Shown here one piece after another: positions 1-9,047 of a stretch of DNA of 64,000 nucleotides; position 1 is the stretch's first letter, and every line of letters begins with the position of its first letter. The translations under genes were made by a program, and so were the position numbers. A model generated the notes under the pieces. The model searched no databases, was not told the DNA's origin, and worked only from the letters and a program-made list of their open reading frames with translations. Source of the DNA: Algoriphagus chordae (lineage in GTDB: Bacteria > Bacteroidota > Bacteroidia > Cytophagales > Cyclobacteriaceae); the NCBI RefSeq assembly GCF_003254055.1, contig NZ_QKZT01000015.1, positions 1 through 64,000 of the forward strand, given 5' to 3'.

Positions 1-282
1 TGGAACAGTAACTGGGAACGACTTAGCGCCTATTTTGCTTATACCAAAAGCATCCGCAAGATGATCTATACCACTAATGCAGTCGAAGGGTATCACAGGC
101 AGGTTAGAAAGGTCACCAAAACCAAAGGCGCATTTACCAGTGATATGGCATTGTTGAAACTCGTCTATCTGGCGACAAGAAGGATCGAGAAAAAATGGAG
201 TTCCCCTTTACACAATTGGGGCTTGACTGTCCAACAATTAGCCATTAAGTTTGAAGGAAGGCTAAAGTTGGATATAAATTAA
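1..282 (+). mobile_element. IS256-family transposase, C-terminal fragment (runs in from the left edge)
   Basis: The reading frame is open from base 1 to the TAA at 280-282, giving about 93 residues. It reads W-N-S-N-W-E-R-L at the edge, then YTTNAVEGYHRQVRKVTKTKGAF and a KKW..P..NWG segment. In IS256/mutator transposases this is the C-terminal part, after the last catalytic acidic residue region (the E in NAVEGYHR lies in the conserved stretch). IS256 enzymes are DDE transposases that move their element by a copy-out mechanism. The ATG at 61 is internal, not the start. The N-terminal part lies outside the window, so I cannot tell whether the copy is intact. A perfect palindrome follows 8 bases after the stop. 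Family assignment is confident; activity is unknown. Confidence 0.9.
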
Positions 283-290
283 TAAATTAG

Positions 291-324
291 TTCCCTTCCC
301 TTGGGGTACCCCAAGGGAAGGGAA
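291..324. terminator. Perfect 34-bp palindrome after the transposase
   Basis: Bases 291-324 form a perfect inverted repeat with 16-base arms around a central TA; the inner part is GGGGTACCCC. It sits 8 bases after the transposase stop and points at the susD 3' end. It could be a bidirectional terminator (there is no strong T run) or belong to the right end of the insertion sequence. Confidence 0.6.
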
Positions 325-361
325 GGACAGAGTTTAGCTAACACTCCCATTCATAAAACAT

Positions 362-402
362 AACAACAAAAATGGGGCATAGTAATTTGTCCCATTATTG
401 TT
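362..402 (-). terminator. Possible terminator after susD
   Basis: AATGGG (371-376) pairs with CCCATT (391-396), and AACAA (362-366) with TTGTT (398-402), forming an interrupted hairpin 17 bases beyond the susD stop. There is no clear T tract, so the call is weak. Confidence 0.35.
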
Positions 403-418
403 AGTAACTCAAGTAATT

Positions 419-1882
419 TTAATATCCAGGATTCTGATCACTTTGGTCCATGGCCTCATTGAAATTCAATTCTTCCAAAGGAATCGGCCATAGGTAATGC
501 TTCTCGGAAATAGATATCCCTTTATTTTTCATCACAAATTCCTCAGCTCTTCCGGTCCTTTTCAGATCCAACCAGCGCTTGCCTTCAAACTGTGTTTCGT
601 AGGCTTTTTCCTGAAGTATAAGATCAAGGAATTCGTCTAAAGTCAAGTCAGCCATTTGAAAATCCATTTCTGATTCTACCATAGGATCTAAGCCAAAGGC
701 TCTTCGATGAACCTGATTGACTGCTTCCAGATTGCCCTCAGTCACCCCATCTACCCTTGCCGAAGCTTCTGCAAAAATTAAGAGCAATTCTGAATAACGA
801 TAAACAGGAATATCATTTCCTGCGCCCGAATTATCCACTGCTTGAGGCTCTGCATATTTCCCATTTACGATCGTGGAATCCCCTAAGCCAAAGTCCACAA
901 ATTGCCATAAATCCTTTCTTATGTCTCCGTCCTCCCATTCTTTATAAAATGGATTACTTGCGTCTCCGTAATGAGCATAGGCTCCACCATAATTATAAAG
1001 CCCAGTGCTAGGATGATTGAGAATCCAAGGTAGTCCACTCCCCTGGCCTGATTGTCTGGCAAATTTGAAGGAGAAAATCTCCTCGCTGGAAGTGATCAAA
1101 GTAGCTCCGAATATTTTTTCACGTATATCCACCACAGTGTCTATTTCAACTAATTGAAATACCGCTGCATCCAGTACTTCTTGAGCTTTCATTTTAGCCA
1201 TTTCGTAATCTTCTAACTGCAGATAAACATCAGCCAAAAGTGTCTTAGCGGCCCATTGAGTAGGTCTTCCTGGCTCAGCTGCAGCCGTAGGAAGGTGCAT
1301 TTCAGCATCTGTAAGATCAGCCAAAATTAAATCGTACACTTCTTCAGGGCTGCTTTTTGGTACATCTTTCTCATCAATGTTTTGATCAGTACGAAGTGGA
1401 ACTCCAGCCCAATTTCTCACCAAGTCGAAGTAAGTAAGCGCTCTTAGGAATTTGGCTTCTGCTGTGAATTGATTTACTTCATCTTCTGTCAATTCTTCAC
1501 TTAGCGGAGCTTTCTGAATGACAATATTTGCATTACGAATTCCTTGATAGAAACTGTTCCATCGAGCCGCCGCCGCATTGATATTGGTAGGATTAAACCC
1601 ATCGAAATCATTGTATTGGGCGCGGCTTCCGCGTCCATATCCCCAGTCTGTATGTGCGCTGAGTACTGCAATCTGCTCCGATCTTACCATTCGCAATGGA
1701 AAATAAATCGCATTAGTCGCTGCATCGAAATCAGATACGCTTTGATAGAAGTTCTCCGATACGATTGTCTTGGGTTCTTCTTCTAGCAAATCGTTGCAGG
1801 AACTTGCAAAACCTCCTAAAGCTAGCAACCCAATTAGGAGTGATTTTGAGTTCAATATTCTATGTTTTATTAATGTTTTCAT
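419..1882 (-). CDS. RagB/SusD-family outer-membrane nutrient-binding lipoprotein
   Basis: SusD-like proteins are surface lipoproteins that cap a SusC TonB-dependent channel and capture glycans or other nutrients. The 487-residue product has a lipoprotein signal ending in FASSC (Cys29), then the family's N-terminal DLLEEEPKT segment and VSDFDAATNAIY. The helical TPR-like region includes AKFLRALTYFDLVRNWAGVPL, and the C-terminus has the typical YRYSELLLIFAEA, FEGKRWLDLKRTG and YLWPIP.EL motifs. Length is normal for the family. It starts with ATG at 1882, 17 bases after the susC stop, so the two are surely co-transcribed. Substrate cannot be read from the sequence; no glycoside hydrolase is directly adjacent. 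Confidence 0.95.
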   Translation of the reverse strand: MKTLIKHRILNSKSLLIGLLALGGFASSCNDLLEEEPKTIVSENFYQSVSDFDAATNAIYFPLRMVRSEQIAVLSAHTDWGYGRGSRAQYNDFDGFNPTNINAAAARWNSFYQGIRNANIVIQKAPLSEELTEDEVNQFTAEAKFLRALTYFDLVRNWAGVPLRTDQNIDEKDVPKSSPEEVYDLILADLTDAEMHLPTAAAEPGRPTQWAAKTLLADVYLQLEDYEMAKMKAQEVLDAAVFQLVEIDTVVDIREKIFGATLITSSEEIFSFKFARQSGQGSGLPWILNHPSTGLYNYGGAYAHYGDASNPFYKEWEDGDIRKDLWQFVDFGLGDSTIVNGKYAEPQAVDNSGAGNDIPVYRYSELLLIFAEASARVDGVTEGNLEAVNQVHRRAFGLDPMVESEMDFQMADLTLDEFLDLILQEKAYETQFEGKRWLDLKRTGRAEEFVMKNKGISISEKHYLWPIPLEELNFNEAMDQSDQNPGY

Positions 1883-1899
1883 GGCTTTTGAGTTGATGT

Positions 1900-4800
1900 T
1901 TAAAAAGTAGCGTTGAGACCAATAGTGTAAGATTTGGGAATCGGATAACTGAAGTGATCTATTCCCAATCTATTATCACTGCCTTTACTATTCACCTCAG
2001 GATCCCACCAAGAGTAATCCGTGAAAGTCAATAAGTTCTGTCCACTTGCGTAGATCCGTAGGCTTTGGAGGAATTTCCCACTTGAGTTTTTCAGGGGGAA
2101 ATTATAAGCCAAAAGCACGTTTTTCAACCGTAAATACGAGCCATCTTCTACAAATCTATCCGATACACGAGCGGAGGAATTTCTACTGATTTTTGGAAAC
2201 TTAGCATCTGTATTTTGAGGAGACCAGTGATCCAGAAGTACTTCCTCCGGCATGTTCAATCCCTGCCCGTAATCCATTGTACTGGAAATTGCACTGACAT
2301 TTATAATATCATTTCCATGACTACCCTGAAAGAAAAGATCAAGTTGAAAGCCTTTGAAGCTCATATTGGAATTGAATCCATAGAAAAAGTCAGGGTTTGG
2401 ATTACCTATGTAGGTTTTGTCCTCCTCGGAGATTTCTCCATCATTATTTCTATCCACGTATTTAATAGCGCCTGTTTCTGTGTACCCATCTTCCTGATAT
2501 CCCCAAAACTGCCCCAAAGGCTTTCCTTCTTCCATAATTGAGAAGTTATCCGAAACGGTAATCACATTTATGAAATTGGTCAAAATGGGCTGCCCATCAT
2601 TTAGGCTGAGAACTTTGTTGCGATTGAAGGAGATATTTCCATCCAGACTCCAGCGGAATTCATTTGAGAATAGTTGAGCAAAAAGACTTAGCTCCACCCC
2701 CTTATTTTCTATAGAACCCACATTAGCTATCGTAGTGGTGTATCCAAAAGAACTTGGAAGCCGAACAGTGCTTAACAAATCATCGGTAGTCTTTGCATAA
2801 TAATCAGCACCTACTACGATGCGATCTTGCCATAGACCTAGATCCAATCCTAAATCAAACTGCTCAGTAGTTTCCCATTTCAAATCTCCAGGAAGGGTAG
2901 ATCCAGGAGCAAGGAAATTGTACAACTCATCTCCAAATATGGTGTAACCAGGAAATAGCCTATTTAGTGTGGCGTAAGGACTAATTGCCTGCGAGCCCGT
3001 TAACCCCCAGCTAGTACGGATTTTCAAGGTTGAGATTGCTTCTTGAGTCTTCATAAACTCCTCTTCTGATACCTTCCAAGCGATGGCTCCAGAAGGAAAA
3101 TATCCCCACTTATTTCCTTCGCTATATCTTGATGATCCATCAGCACGGAAGGAGGCCGTAAATAGATATTTGCTATCAAACCCATAATTCACCCTTCCCA
3201 AATAGGAAAGCAGTACTGAATTCGAAAATCCTGAAGTTGGAATACCCGGCGTCTCTGCAGCTCCCAGATTATCAGTTTCATATAAGTCACTTAAGAATCC
3301 TGCTCCGCTTCCCGCCAAATACTTGGTGGTGAAATCTTGGTAAGTAAAGCCTGCCAACACATTCAAATCATGTTTCTCATTGAAAGTATCTGCATAAGTA
3401 ATTGTATTCTCATTTAGTCGACTTACATACTGGCTTGTGCTCACACTTGCATTTCCATTGCTATTGATGAAATCCCGACTTCTGTAACTATCTGTTCTAT
3501 CGTCCCGATTCTCTATACCACCAGATATTTTGATCGTAATCTCCGGAACAGGATTATAGCTTATCGCCGCATTGGCAAGAATCACATTTGCAGTAATTAC
3601 TGTCGATTGCTCATTGATGAAGTAAAGAGGATTCACCAGATCTGGAGAAACGAAAGGGAAATCATCTGCAAGATTATTGATGGTACCATCTGCTGTATAT
3701 GGATCTGAAAGTGGTGAAGCAACTAATGCGGCTCCAATCATACTTGCTCCTCTTGCTCCGCCTTCACTATCTCTTCTCGCTGTCACTAGCTTACTTAATG
3801 TGCTATTGAAATCCACCTTGAATTTATCACTGATCTTGTGATTGACATTGGATCGAATCGAATAACGGTCATAATCAGATCCTTTGATGATACCTTCTTG
3901 TTGGTACATACTTCCTCCTACCAAAAACTGTGTATTATCCCCTCCACCTGAAATGCTTAGAGAAGTGTTTTTGATGGGAGCTTGCTGAAAAATCACATCC
4001 TGCCAATCCGTTCCATCTCCAAAACCACTTACTTCCGCATCTGTGAAATAGGGCTCAAGTCCATCATTTATAGCCTGAATGTTCATCAATTCTGCATACT
4101 GACTTCCATTCATGAGATCAAGCTTTTTTCGTAGGGTCTGCATACTGTACGCTGCATCGAACTCAACTACAGTTCCTGCTCCACTTCCATTTTTGGTTGT
4201 GATCAGAACCACGCCGTTTGCACCTCTGGAACCATATATAGCGGTAGCAGAAGCATCCTTTAATATTTCTATACTTGCTATATCTGAGTTATTCAGGTTG
4301 GTAGGATTTCCTGAGTATGGAAAACCATCAATCACATACAATGGATCATTGTCCCCTTGGATTGAATTTGCACCGCGGATTCTCACAGAAACACCGCCTC
4401 CCGGCGCACCATTATTCTGAATTACTTGCACACCTGGCGCTCGTCCATTCAATGATTGAATCACATTGGATGTGGGAAAAGCATTCAATTCATCCGAATT
4501 TACCTGAGCAACTGAGCCTGTAAGATCTGCTCTTCTAGCGGTACCGTAACCTATTACTACTACTTCATCCAGTTCTTGCTCATCGGTGACCAGCTCCACA
4601 TCTATTGTGGTCTGATTTCCGAGTTGTACTTCTTTTGTTTGGAAGCCCAGAAATGAAAATACCAGCACGACATCTTGTTTGTCTGCTGGTATATCGATCG
4701 TGTATTTTCCCGAATCATCGGAAATAGTTCCGGTGGTGGATCCTTTGATCTGCACAGTTGCACCTGGCAAAGGATTTCCATTACCATCTTTTATTGTTCC

Positions 4801-4962
4801 AGAAACGGCGGATCGCTCCTGCTCTGAAGACGGTGTAGGAATAGTATCTCTGACTGGAACAATATCCTGGAGATAGTTTGGCGGATTATTTTCAGCTAAA
4901 GTTTCAAAGGGAAATCCCAAAGAAAAGGTAGCTAGAAAAATAATGGATGAAATCTTTTTCAT
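1900..4962 (-). CDS. SusC/RagA-family TonB-dependent outer-membrane receptor
   Basis: This is the channel partner of the downstream SusD protein; it imports oligomers across the outer membrane with energy from TonB/ExbBD. I place the start at the ATG at 4962 (MKKISS..., followed by a signal peptide) rather than the in-frame codon at 4995; this gives 1020 residues. A CarboxypepD_reg-like beta-sandwich (about residues 50-125, with GNPLPGATVQIKGSTTG) is followed by the TonB-box-like DEVVVIGYGT and a plug domain with VRIRGANSI, PLYVIDGFPY and IEILKDASATAIYGSRGANG. A 22-strand barrel region ends with LRLKNVLLAYNFP and a terminal aromatic Phe. It is first in the susC-susD operon. No sigma/anti-sigma pair is adjacent. 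Confidence 0.95.
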   Translation of the reverse strand: MKKISSIIFLATFSLGFPFETLAENNPPNYLQDIVPVRDTIPTPSSEQERSAVSGTIKDGNGNPLPGATVQIKGSTTGTISDDSGKYTIDIPADKQDVVLVFSFLGFQTKEVQLGNQTTIDVELVTDEQELDEVVVIGYGTARRADLTGSVAQVNSDELNAFPTSNVIQSLNGRAPGVQVIQNNGAPGGGVSVRIRGANSIQGDNDPLYVIDGFPYSGNPTNLNNSDIASIEILKDASATAIYGSRGANGVVLITTKNGSGAGTVVEFDAAYSMQTLRKKLDLMNGSQYAELMNIQAINDGLEPYFTDAEVSGFGDGTDWQDVIFQQAPIKNTSLSISGGGDNTQFLVGGSMYQQEGIIKGSDYDRYSIRSNVNHKISDKFKVDFNSTLSKLVTARRDSEGGARGASMIGAALVASPLSDPYTADGTINNLADDFPFVSPDLVNPLYFINEQSTVITANVILANAAISYNPVPEITIKISGGIENRDDRTDSYRSRDFINSNGNASVSTSQYVSRLNENTITYADTFNEKHDLNVLAGFTYQDFTTKYLAGSGAGFLSDLYETDNLGAAETPGIPTSGFSNSVLLSYLGRVNYGFDSKYLFTASFRADGSSRYSEGNKWGYFPSGAIAWKVSEEEFMKTQEAISTLKIRTSWGLTGSQAISPYATLNRLFPGYTIFGDELYNFLAPGSTLPGDLKWETTEQFDLGLDLGLWQDRIVVGADYYAKTTDDLLSTVRLPSSFGYTTTIANVGSIENKGVELSLFAQLFSNEFRWSLDGNISFNRNKVLSLNDGQPILTNFINVITVSDNFSIMEEGKPLGQFWGYQEDGYTETGAIKYVDRNNDGEISEEDKTYIGNPNPDFFYGFNSNMSFKGFQLDLFFQGSHGNDIINVSAISSTMDYGQGLNMPEEVLLDHWSPQNTDAKFPKISRNSSARVSDRFVEDGSYLRLKNVLLAYNFPLKNSSGKFLQSLRIYASGQNLLTFTDYSWWDPEVNSKGSDNRLGIDHFSYPIPKSYTIGLNATF

Positions 4963-5205
4963 AGTTGGTTGGTCAAATCGAAACAATGGTGGCAAATTGT
5001 TTCATTTGATAAAACCAACTATTATTCCAGTGGGACAAGCATCTGGTAATACCCCTCCAATTGATTGAGAAAGGCGTTTTAGCTAGCGGGTTGAGATTTA
5101 CTTTTGCCGGATCGAAATTGAACATGGTCACTTATCCTCATCATTCTGAGGAGTATTGACCTCAAAATGTACTTGGGAATTATACTTCTCAAACCTTCAA
5201 CTAAA

Positions 5206-6054
5206 TTACCCTCCTACTATTTCTCCCCCATTGACGTGGATAAATTGCCCTGTGATATAGGAACTATCATCGCTCGCCAAGAATACGTAGGCAGGTGCGA
5301 CTTCACTTGGTTGACCAGCTCTTCCTAATGCGGTGTCCTGACCAAATTTGGTGACGTCGTCAAACGTCGCAGGAATCAATGGAGTCCAAATCGGGCCCGG
5401 AGCTACACCATTTACGCGGATTTTATCCTTAGCAAGCATTAAAGCCAGTGAGCGGGTAAAGCCCACAATGGCACCTTTGGTACTGGCGTAGTCCACCAAA
5501 TGCTCACTTCCCCTATAAGTCGTTACCGAGCTAGTATTGATTATCGTATCCCCCGCTTTAAAATGTGGAATCGCCATTTTGGCAAGGTGGAAGAATGAGA
5601 AAATATTTGTCTCGAAAGTTGTCTGAAGTTGCTTTGCTGTAATTGAAGTCAACTCGTTTTTCGGGAACTGCACTGCCGCATTATTCACCAATATATTTAT
5701 TCCTCCAAGTTCCTTCACGCACTGGTTTAGCGCCTTCTTACAAAAGCTCTCAGACTTAAGATCCCCTTCGATCAAAAGGCATTTCCTTCCTTCCTTTTCT
5801 ACCAATTCCTTGGTGTCCTTCGCATCCTTCACCTCGCTGAGATAAATGATCGCCACATCCGCTCCTTCTCTGGCGAAGTGGACGGCCACACTTTTCCCAA
5901 TTCCACTGTCTCCGCCAGAGATTAGGGCGACTTTGTTTTTCAATTTTCCGCTGCCTTTATATCCCTTTCTTATCACTTCAGGTTCAGGCTTCATTTTACT
6001 TTGTTGTCCCGGTAGAGATTGCTTTTGATCTTTAAATTCACTTGGCTTTTTCAT
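5206..6054 (-). CDS. SDR-family oxidoreductase, YghA/general-stress-protein-39 type
   Basis: An NAD(P)-dependent short-chain dehydrogenase of 282 residues. It has the long polar N-terminal arm of the YghA/YdaD subgroup (about 40 residues before the Rossmann fold, with PGQQSKM), the cofactor motif GGDSGIGKSV, the NNAAVQ segment, a catalytic Ser in NTSSVTTYRG, and Tyr/Lys in YASTKGA. The tail VNGVAPGPIWTPL and YITGQFIHVNGGE is typical of the family. Substrates of this subgroup are poorly defined; several members are induced by osmotic or general stress. Its neighbours fit a stress role: a Rho-N protein 33 bases upstream on the same strand, and mscL beyond. Confidence 0.9.
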   Translation of the reverse strand: MKKPSEFKDQKQSLPGQQSKMKPEPEVIRKGYKGSGKLKNKVALISGGDSGIGKSVAVHFAREGADVAIIYLSEVKDAKDTKELVEKEGRKCLLIEGDLKSESFCKKALNQCVKELGGINILVNNAAVQFPKNELTSITAKQLQTTFETNIFSFFHLAKMAIPHFKAGDTIINTSSVTTYRGSEHLVDYASTKGAIVGFTRSLALMLAKDKIRVNGVAPGPIWTPLIPATFDDVTKFGQDTALGRAGQPSEVAPAYVFLASDDSSYITGQFIHVNGGEIVGG

Positions 6055-6087
6055 GTTAGTAGTGTTTTAGTTGGTTTGGGATTTTGA

Positions 6088-6336
6088 TTAGGAATTTCTT
6101 AATGCATGAATCAATTCCTTCTTAGTCATTTTGCTTCTACCCTCGATGCCTACTTCTTTGGCTTTATCGTAGAGTTCCTGCTTCGATCTGTCTTCGTAGT
6201 CCTTAGCTTTGCCACCTTTTTTACCCGAATTGGGAGTATTTGCAATTCGGGCAGCCTTGGTTTTACTCATACCTTCATTTCGTAAGGCCTCATATTTCTC
6301 ATCGTTTTTGATGCTTGGCCCATGGTCCTTTGTCAT
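6088..6336 (-). CDS. Small Rho-N/SAP-like domain protein
   Basis: An 82-residue, very basic protein. The N-terminal half has the NDEKYEALRNEGMSKTKAARIAN segment found in a widespread family of small bacterial proteins of unknown role. The C-terminal half (about residues 48-82, RSKQELYDKAKEVGIEGRSKMTKKELIHALR) matches the Rho termination factor N-terminal, SAP-like helix-extended-loop-helix fold, which usually binds nucleic acid. There is no signal peptide, so it should be cytoplasmic. It is transcribed toward, and probably together with, the SDR gene. DNA or RNA binding is inferred from the fold only. Confidence 0.8.
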   Translation of the reverse strand: MTKDHGPSIKNDEKYEALRNEGMSKTKAARIANTPNSGKKGGKAKDYEDRSKQELYDKAKEVGIEGRSKMTKKELIHALRNS

Positions 6337-6543
6337 GATTTCTAGGGTTTATGGTTATACAATGATGTTTTTAAAGATTTTGAAAACTGTTTTTATCAAT
6401 TCTCCTTGATTATCTATTCAAGTTTTCCCCTTATTTTAAATCATAAAAAATGCCGAAATATATGAGCCTCATTGAGGAGACTCATCTGGTTTGGCAATGC
6501 AATTGACTACAGTTCACTTTAAGTCTTTCAAAAAAAGTCAGAT

Positions 6544-7005
6544 ATGAAAATTAAATTGATTCAGGAATTCAAGGAATTTGCCGTGAAAGGAAATATGATT
6601 GACATCGCGATAGGTGTGATCATAGGCGCAGCATTCAACAAAGTGGTAGACGTGCTAGTTAAAGAGGTTTTTCTACCTCCACTATCATTCCTTACCAACG
6701 GAATTAACTGGGAAAATAAGAAGATCATATTGCGAGAGGCAGTGACAGTAGAGGGGGTTTCGCATCCAGAAGAAATAGCAATTGGTTACGGTAAACTATT
6801 AGAAGCCAGTGTTGACTTTCTGATAATAGGATTCACTGTATTTCTAGTGGTAAAACTGATGAACTCCATACGGAAGAAAGCGGAGGACCCAAAAAATGAG
6901 ACAGTGACCACACCCAAGAATATTGAATTACTTAGTAAAATAACTGAGCTAATGGAAAAGCAAGTAGCGCTGTTGGAGTCGAAAAACGATAAAGATTCTA
7001 ACTAA
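6544..7005 (+). CDS. mscL: Large-conductance mechanosensitive channel MscL
   Basis: MscL is a homopentameric inner-membrane pore that opens under membrane tension and releases solutes during osmotic downshock. The 153-residue protein has the canonical N-terminus FKEFAVKGNMIDIAIGVIIGAAFNKVVDVLV (amphipathic helix, then TM1 with the GxxxG-type gate), VFLPPLS at the start of the periplasmic loop, TM2 VDFLIIGFTVFLVVKLMN, the charged RKKAED cluster and a C-terminal helix (LLSKITELMEKQ). It is slightly longer than the 136-residue E. coli protein, mainly in the periplasmic loop and tail. It stands alone and is followed by a strong terminator. Confidence 0.97.
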   Translation: MKIKLIQEFKEFAVKGNMIDIAIGVIIGAAFNKVVDVLVKEVFLPPLSFLTNGINWENKKIILREAVTVEGVSHPEEIAIGYGKLLEASVDFLIIGFTVFLVVKLMNSIRKKAEDPKNETVTTPKNIELLSKITELMEKQVALLESKNDKDSN

Positions 7006-7023
7006 AACAATCTACCTCAAAAC

Positions 7024-7062
7024 CAAAAGAGGCCTCAAATTCATGATTTGAGGCCTCTTTTG
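7024..7062. terminator. Bidirectional rho-independent terminator between mscL and the permease gene
   Basis: A 17-bp perfect stem with a 5-base loop, arms beginning CAAAAGAGGCCTC and ending GAGGCCTCTTTTG. The A-rich left arm and T-rich right arm let it work for both convergent genes. Confidence 0.9.
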
Positions 7063-7080
7063 ATTGTTGCTAAACTGATA

Positions 7081-8325
7081 TCACTCGTATCTCAAGGATT
7101 CTATAGGATCCAATCTTGAAGCTTTGAAAGCAGGAAAATATCCTGACATCAAGCCTACCACAATACAAATCACAAAGGCTATCAGCATCCACAACCAAGG
7201 AATTAAGAATCCTCCTACGCCAATTACCAGCGCAATAATATTTCCAATTGAAATCCCCAGAAGTACTCCCATGGCTCCTCCCAATATACATATCATGATT
7301 GCTTCAAGAAGGAATTGCTGTCTGATTCTAAGTGGAGTAGCTCCTAATGCCTTTCTAATCCCAATCTCTCGAGTTCGCTCAGTCACGGATACTAGCATGA
7401 TATTCATCAATCCAATGGAAGCACCTAGTAAGGTGATAAAACCTATTCCGAATCCACCCATTCTAAGATATCCCGCTACCTCTTCCAAACTCTCGGCTAC
7501 GGACTCACTTTTGGTCAAATCAAATGAATCTTCTTGGGCTACTCGGTCTTGGCGAATTTCTCTCATCATCCCTATTGCTTGGCCCATTTCATAATCTATC
7601 CGCTCAGGACCAGAGGCTACTCCCGTTACGTTATAATTGAAATTCCCTCTTCTATCTAGACGACTGGCATTTTCTATTGGAAGCAAAATCTGCCGATCAG
7701 CTCCCGAATCTTGCCCTACGCCGCCTTGTTCTTCAAGAATACCAACAATGGTGTAAGGACGACCTAAAACGGTAATTTTTTGATTCAAAGGATCTTCATT
7801 TGACTCAAATAGTGTTGTCCCTAATTCTTTACCGATGATACAGACATTATACCCGTTCTGAATCTCCATGCTACTGAAATTCCTCCCTGACTCCAACTTC
7901 ATGGCTTTGATGTTCAAATAGTTATCATCACCACCTCGCACGCGTACGTTTGGGTTAGTCGTTTTAGAACCTCTTTTAATCTCAGCGGCTCCAGTTACAG
8001 AAACAAACACTGTTGATATACCAACACTATTGTATTTCTCTTTGAAACTCATCACTTCTCGAAAAGTAAGCTTAGGATAAGTTTTCTCGGTTTTACCATC
8101 TTGAATGGCTCGGCCTCCACTAAACCCCTTATTTCGGATATCAAATGAATTGGCCCCCAAACCGGAAAAACTATCTGCAATCTGGGCCTTGATACCGTCA
8201 ATGGCAGTCAACATTCCTACCAAGGAGGAAATACCAATAGCAATGATGGCACCCGTCAAGACAGTCCTTAATAAATTCACTTTTATGGAGCGTACAGCTT
8301 CCCGTACATTTTCGATCAAATTCAT
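7081..8325 (-). CDS. MacB/FtsX-type ABC transporter permease
   Basis: A 414-residue inner-membrane subunit. The first membrane helix ([27 protein letters not shown]) is followed by a large MacB-type periplasmic domain (about residues 45-275, with [23 protein letters not shown] and [11 protein letters not shown]). A C-terminal FtsX domain with three helices contains [25 protein letters not shown], the family hallmark, and ends with [18 protein letters not shown]. Such permeases work with a separate ATPase and often an adaptor to move peptides, lipoproteins or drugs, or to transmit signals. No ATPase or adaptor gene is nearby, so the partner must be encoded elsewhere. Confidence 0.93.
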   Translation of the reverse strand: MNLIENVREAVRSIKVNLLRTVLTGAIIAIGISSLVGMLTAIDGIKAQIADSFSGLGANSFDIRNKGFSGGRAIQDGKTEKTYPKLTFREVMSFKEKYNSVGISTVFVSVTGAAEIKRGSKTTNPNVRVRGGDDNYLNIKAMKLESGRNFSSMEIQNGYNVCIIGKELGTTLFESNEDPLNQKITVLGRPYTIVGILEEQGGVGQDSGADRQILLPIENASRLDRRGNFNYNVTGVASGPERIDYEMGQAIGMMREIRQDRVAQEDSFDLTKSESVAESLEEVAGYLRMGGFGIGFITLLGASIGLMNIMLVSVTERTREIGIRKALGATPLRIRQQFLLEAIMICILGGAMGVLLGISIGNIIALVIGVGGFLIPWLWMLIAFVICIVVGLMSGYFPAFKASRLDPIESLRYE

Positions 8326-8432
8326 ATTATGTTCATATTAGAACTACTTTATAGCGTAAATACGCCTAGATATGTCAAGTATAAATAAATACGCTGTAAA
8401 TGACTATTTCGACTAGATAATTTAAGATCTGC

Positions 8433-9047
8433 TTAATGCATTCTGTCACCTCGAACTTCAAGGCTCTCCATCACTTCAGCTTCAAATTCCAACCATTCCT
8501 GCCATCTTTCATTCACTTTTTTTGGATCTTGATATTTTCTCGCCAGCTCAATGAAAGTGACGTAATGCCCTGCCTCAGAAACCATCAGTTCATAGTAGAA
8601 ATTTTTCAGTTCTGGATCCTCTAGATGAGTAGAAAGCAACTTGAACCGCTCACAACTCCTGGCTTCTATCAATGCATTCATCAGCAGTTGCTCAGTGAGT
8701 TGTTGCATTCTACTACCTCCTTTTTTCACAAAACTGATAAGCTGAATAACGTATTCATCCTTTCTAGGAAAGCCAAATTTCAACTCCCTTTTTCGGATTT
8801 GCTCCAGCACTCGCTCAAAATGCCCCCATTCCTCTGCTACGATCGGCGTAAGTGTATCTACCAAATCATCCAAGTCATTGAATCGCAGAATCAAAGAGAT
8901 GCAAGAGGAAGCTGCCTTTTGCTCACAGTACGCATGATCTGTCAGCACATCGGCTAGTTGCATTTCTGCAATCCCAACCCATCTTGGATCTGTCGGCAAC
9001 TTCAAATGCAGCATCTTCTGTCTGGTACTTTCCTCCCAACTCATCAT
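8433..9047 (-). CDS. miaE: tRNA-(ms2io6A37) hydroxylase MiaE
   Basis: MiaE is a ferritin-like non-haem diiron monooxygenase that hydroxylates the isopentenyl group of ms2i6A at tRNA position 37, using oxygen. The sequence shows the family's opening LHLKLPTDPRWV, the helix ending LTDHAYCEQKAAS, and carboxylate/His ligand motifs: EEWGHFERV, EARSCERF and SEAGHYVTF. I choose the ATG at 9047, which overlaps the TGA of the upstream porin gene in a TGATG junction; an earlier in-frame codon at 9065 would overlap it more. The coupling suggests co-translation with the porin and lpxK. The oxygen requirement fits an aerobic lifestyle. Confidence 0.92.
   Translation of the reverse strand: MMSWEESTRQKMLHLKLPTDPRWVGIAEMQLADVLTDHAYCEQKAASSCISLILRFNDLDDLVDTLTPIVAEEWGHFERVLEQIRKRELKFGFPRKDEYVIQLISFVKKGGSRMQQLTEQLLMNALIEARSCERFKLLSTHLEDPELKNFYYELMVSEAGHYVTFIELARKYQDPKKVNERWQEWLEFEAEVMESLEVRGDRMH

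Noticed and set aside
7124..7594. Plus-strand ORF of 156 codons across the permease gene
   Set aside because: Antisense to conserved FtsX-domain codons; the product is a Pro/Ile/Ser-rich shadow.
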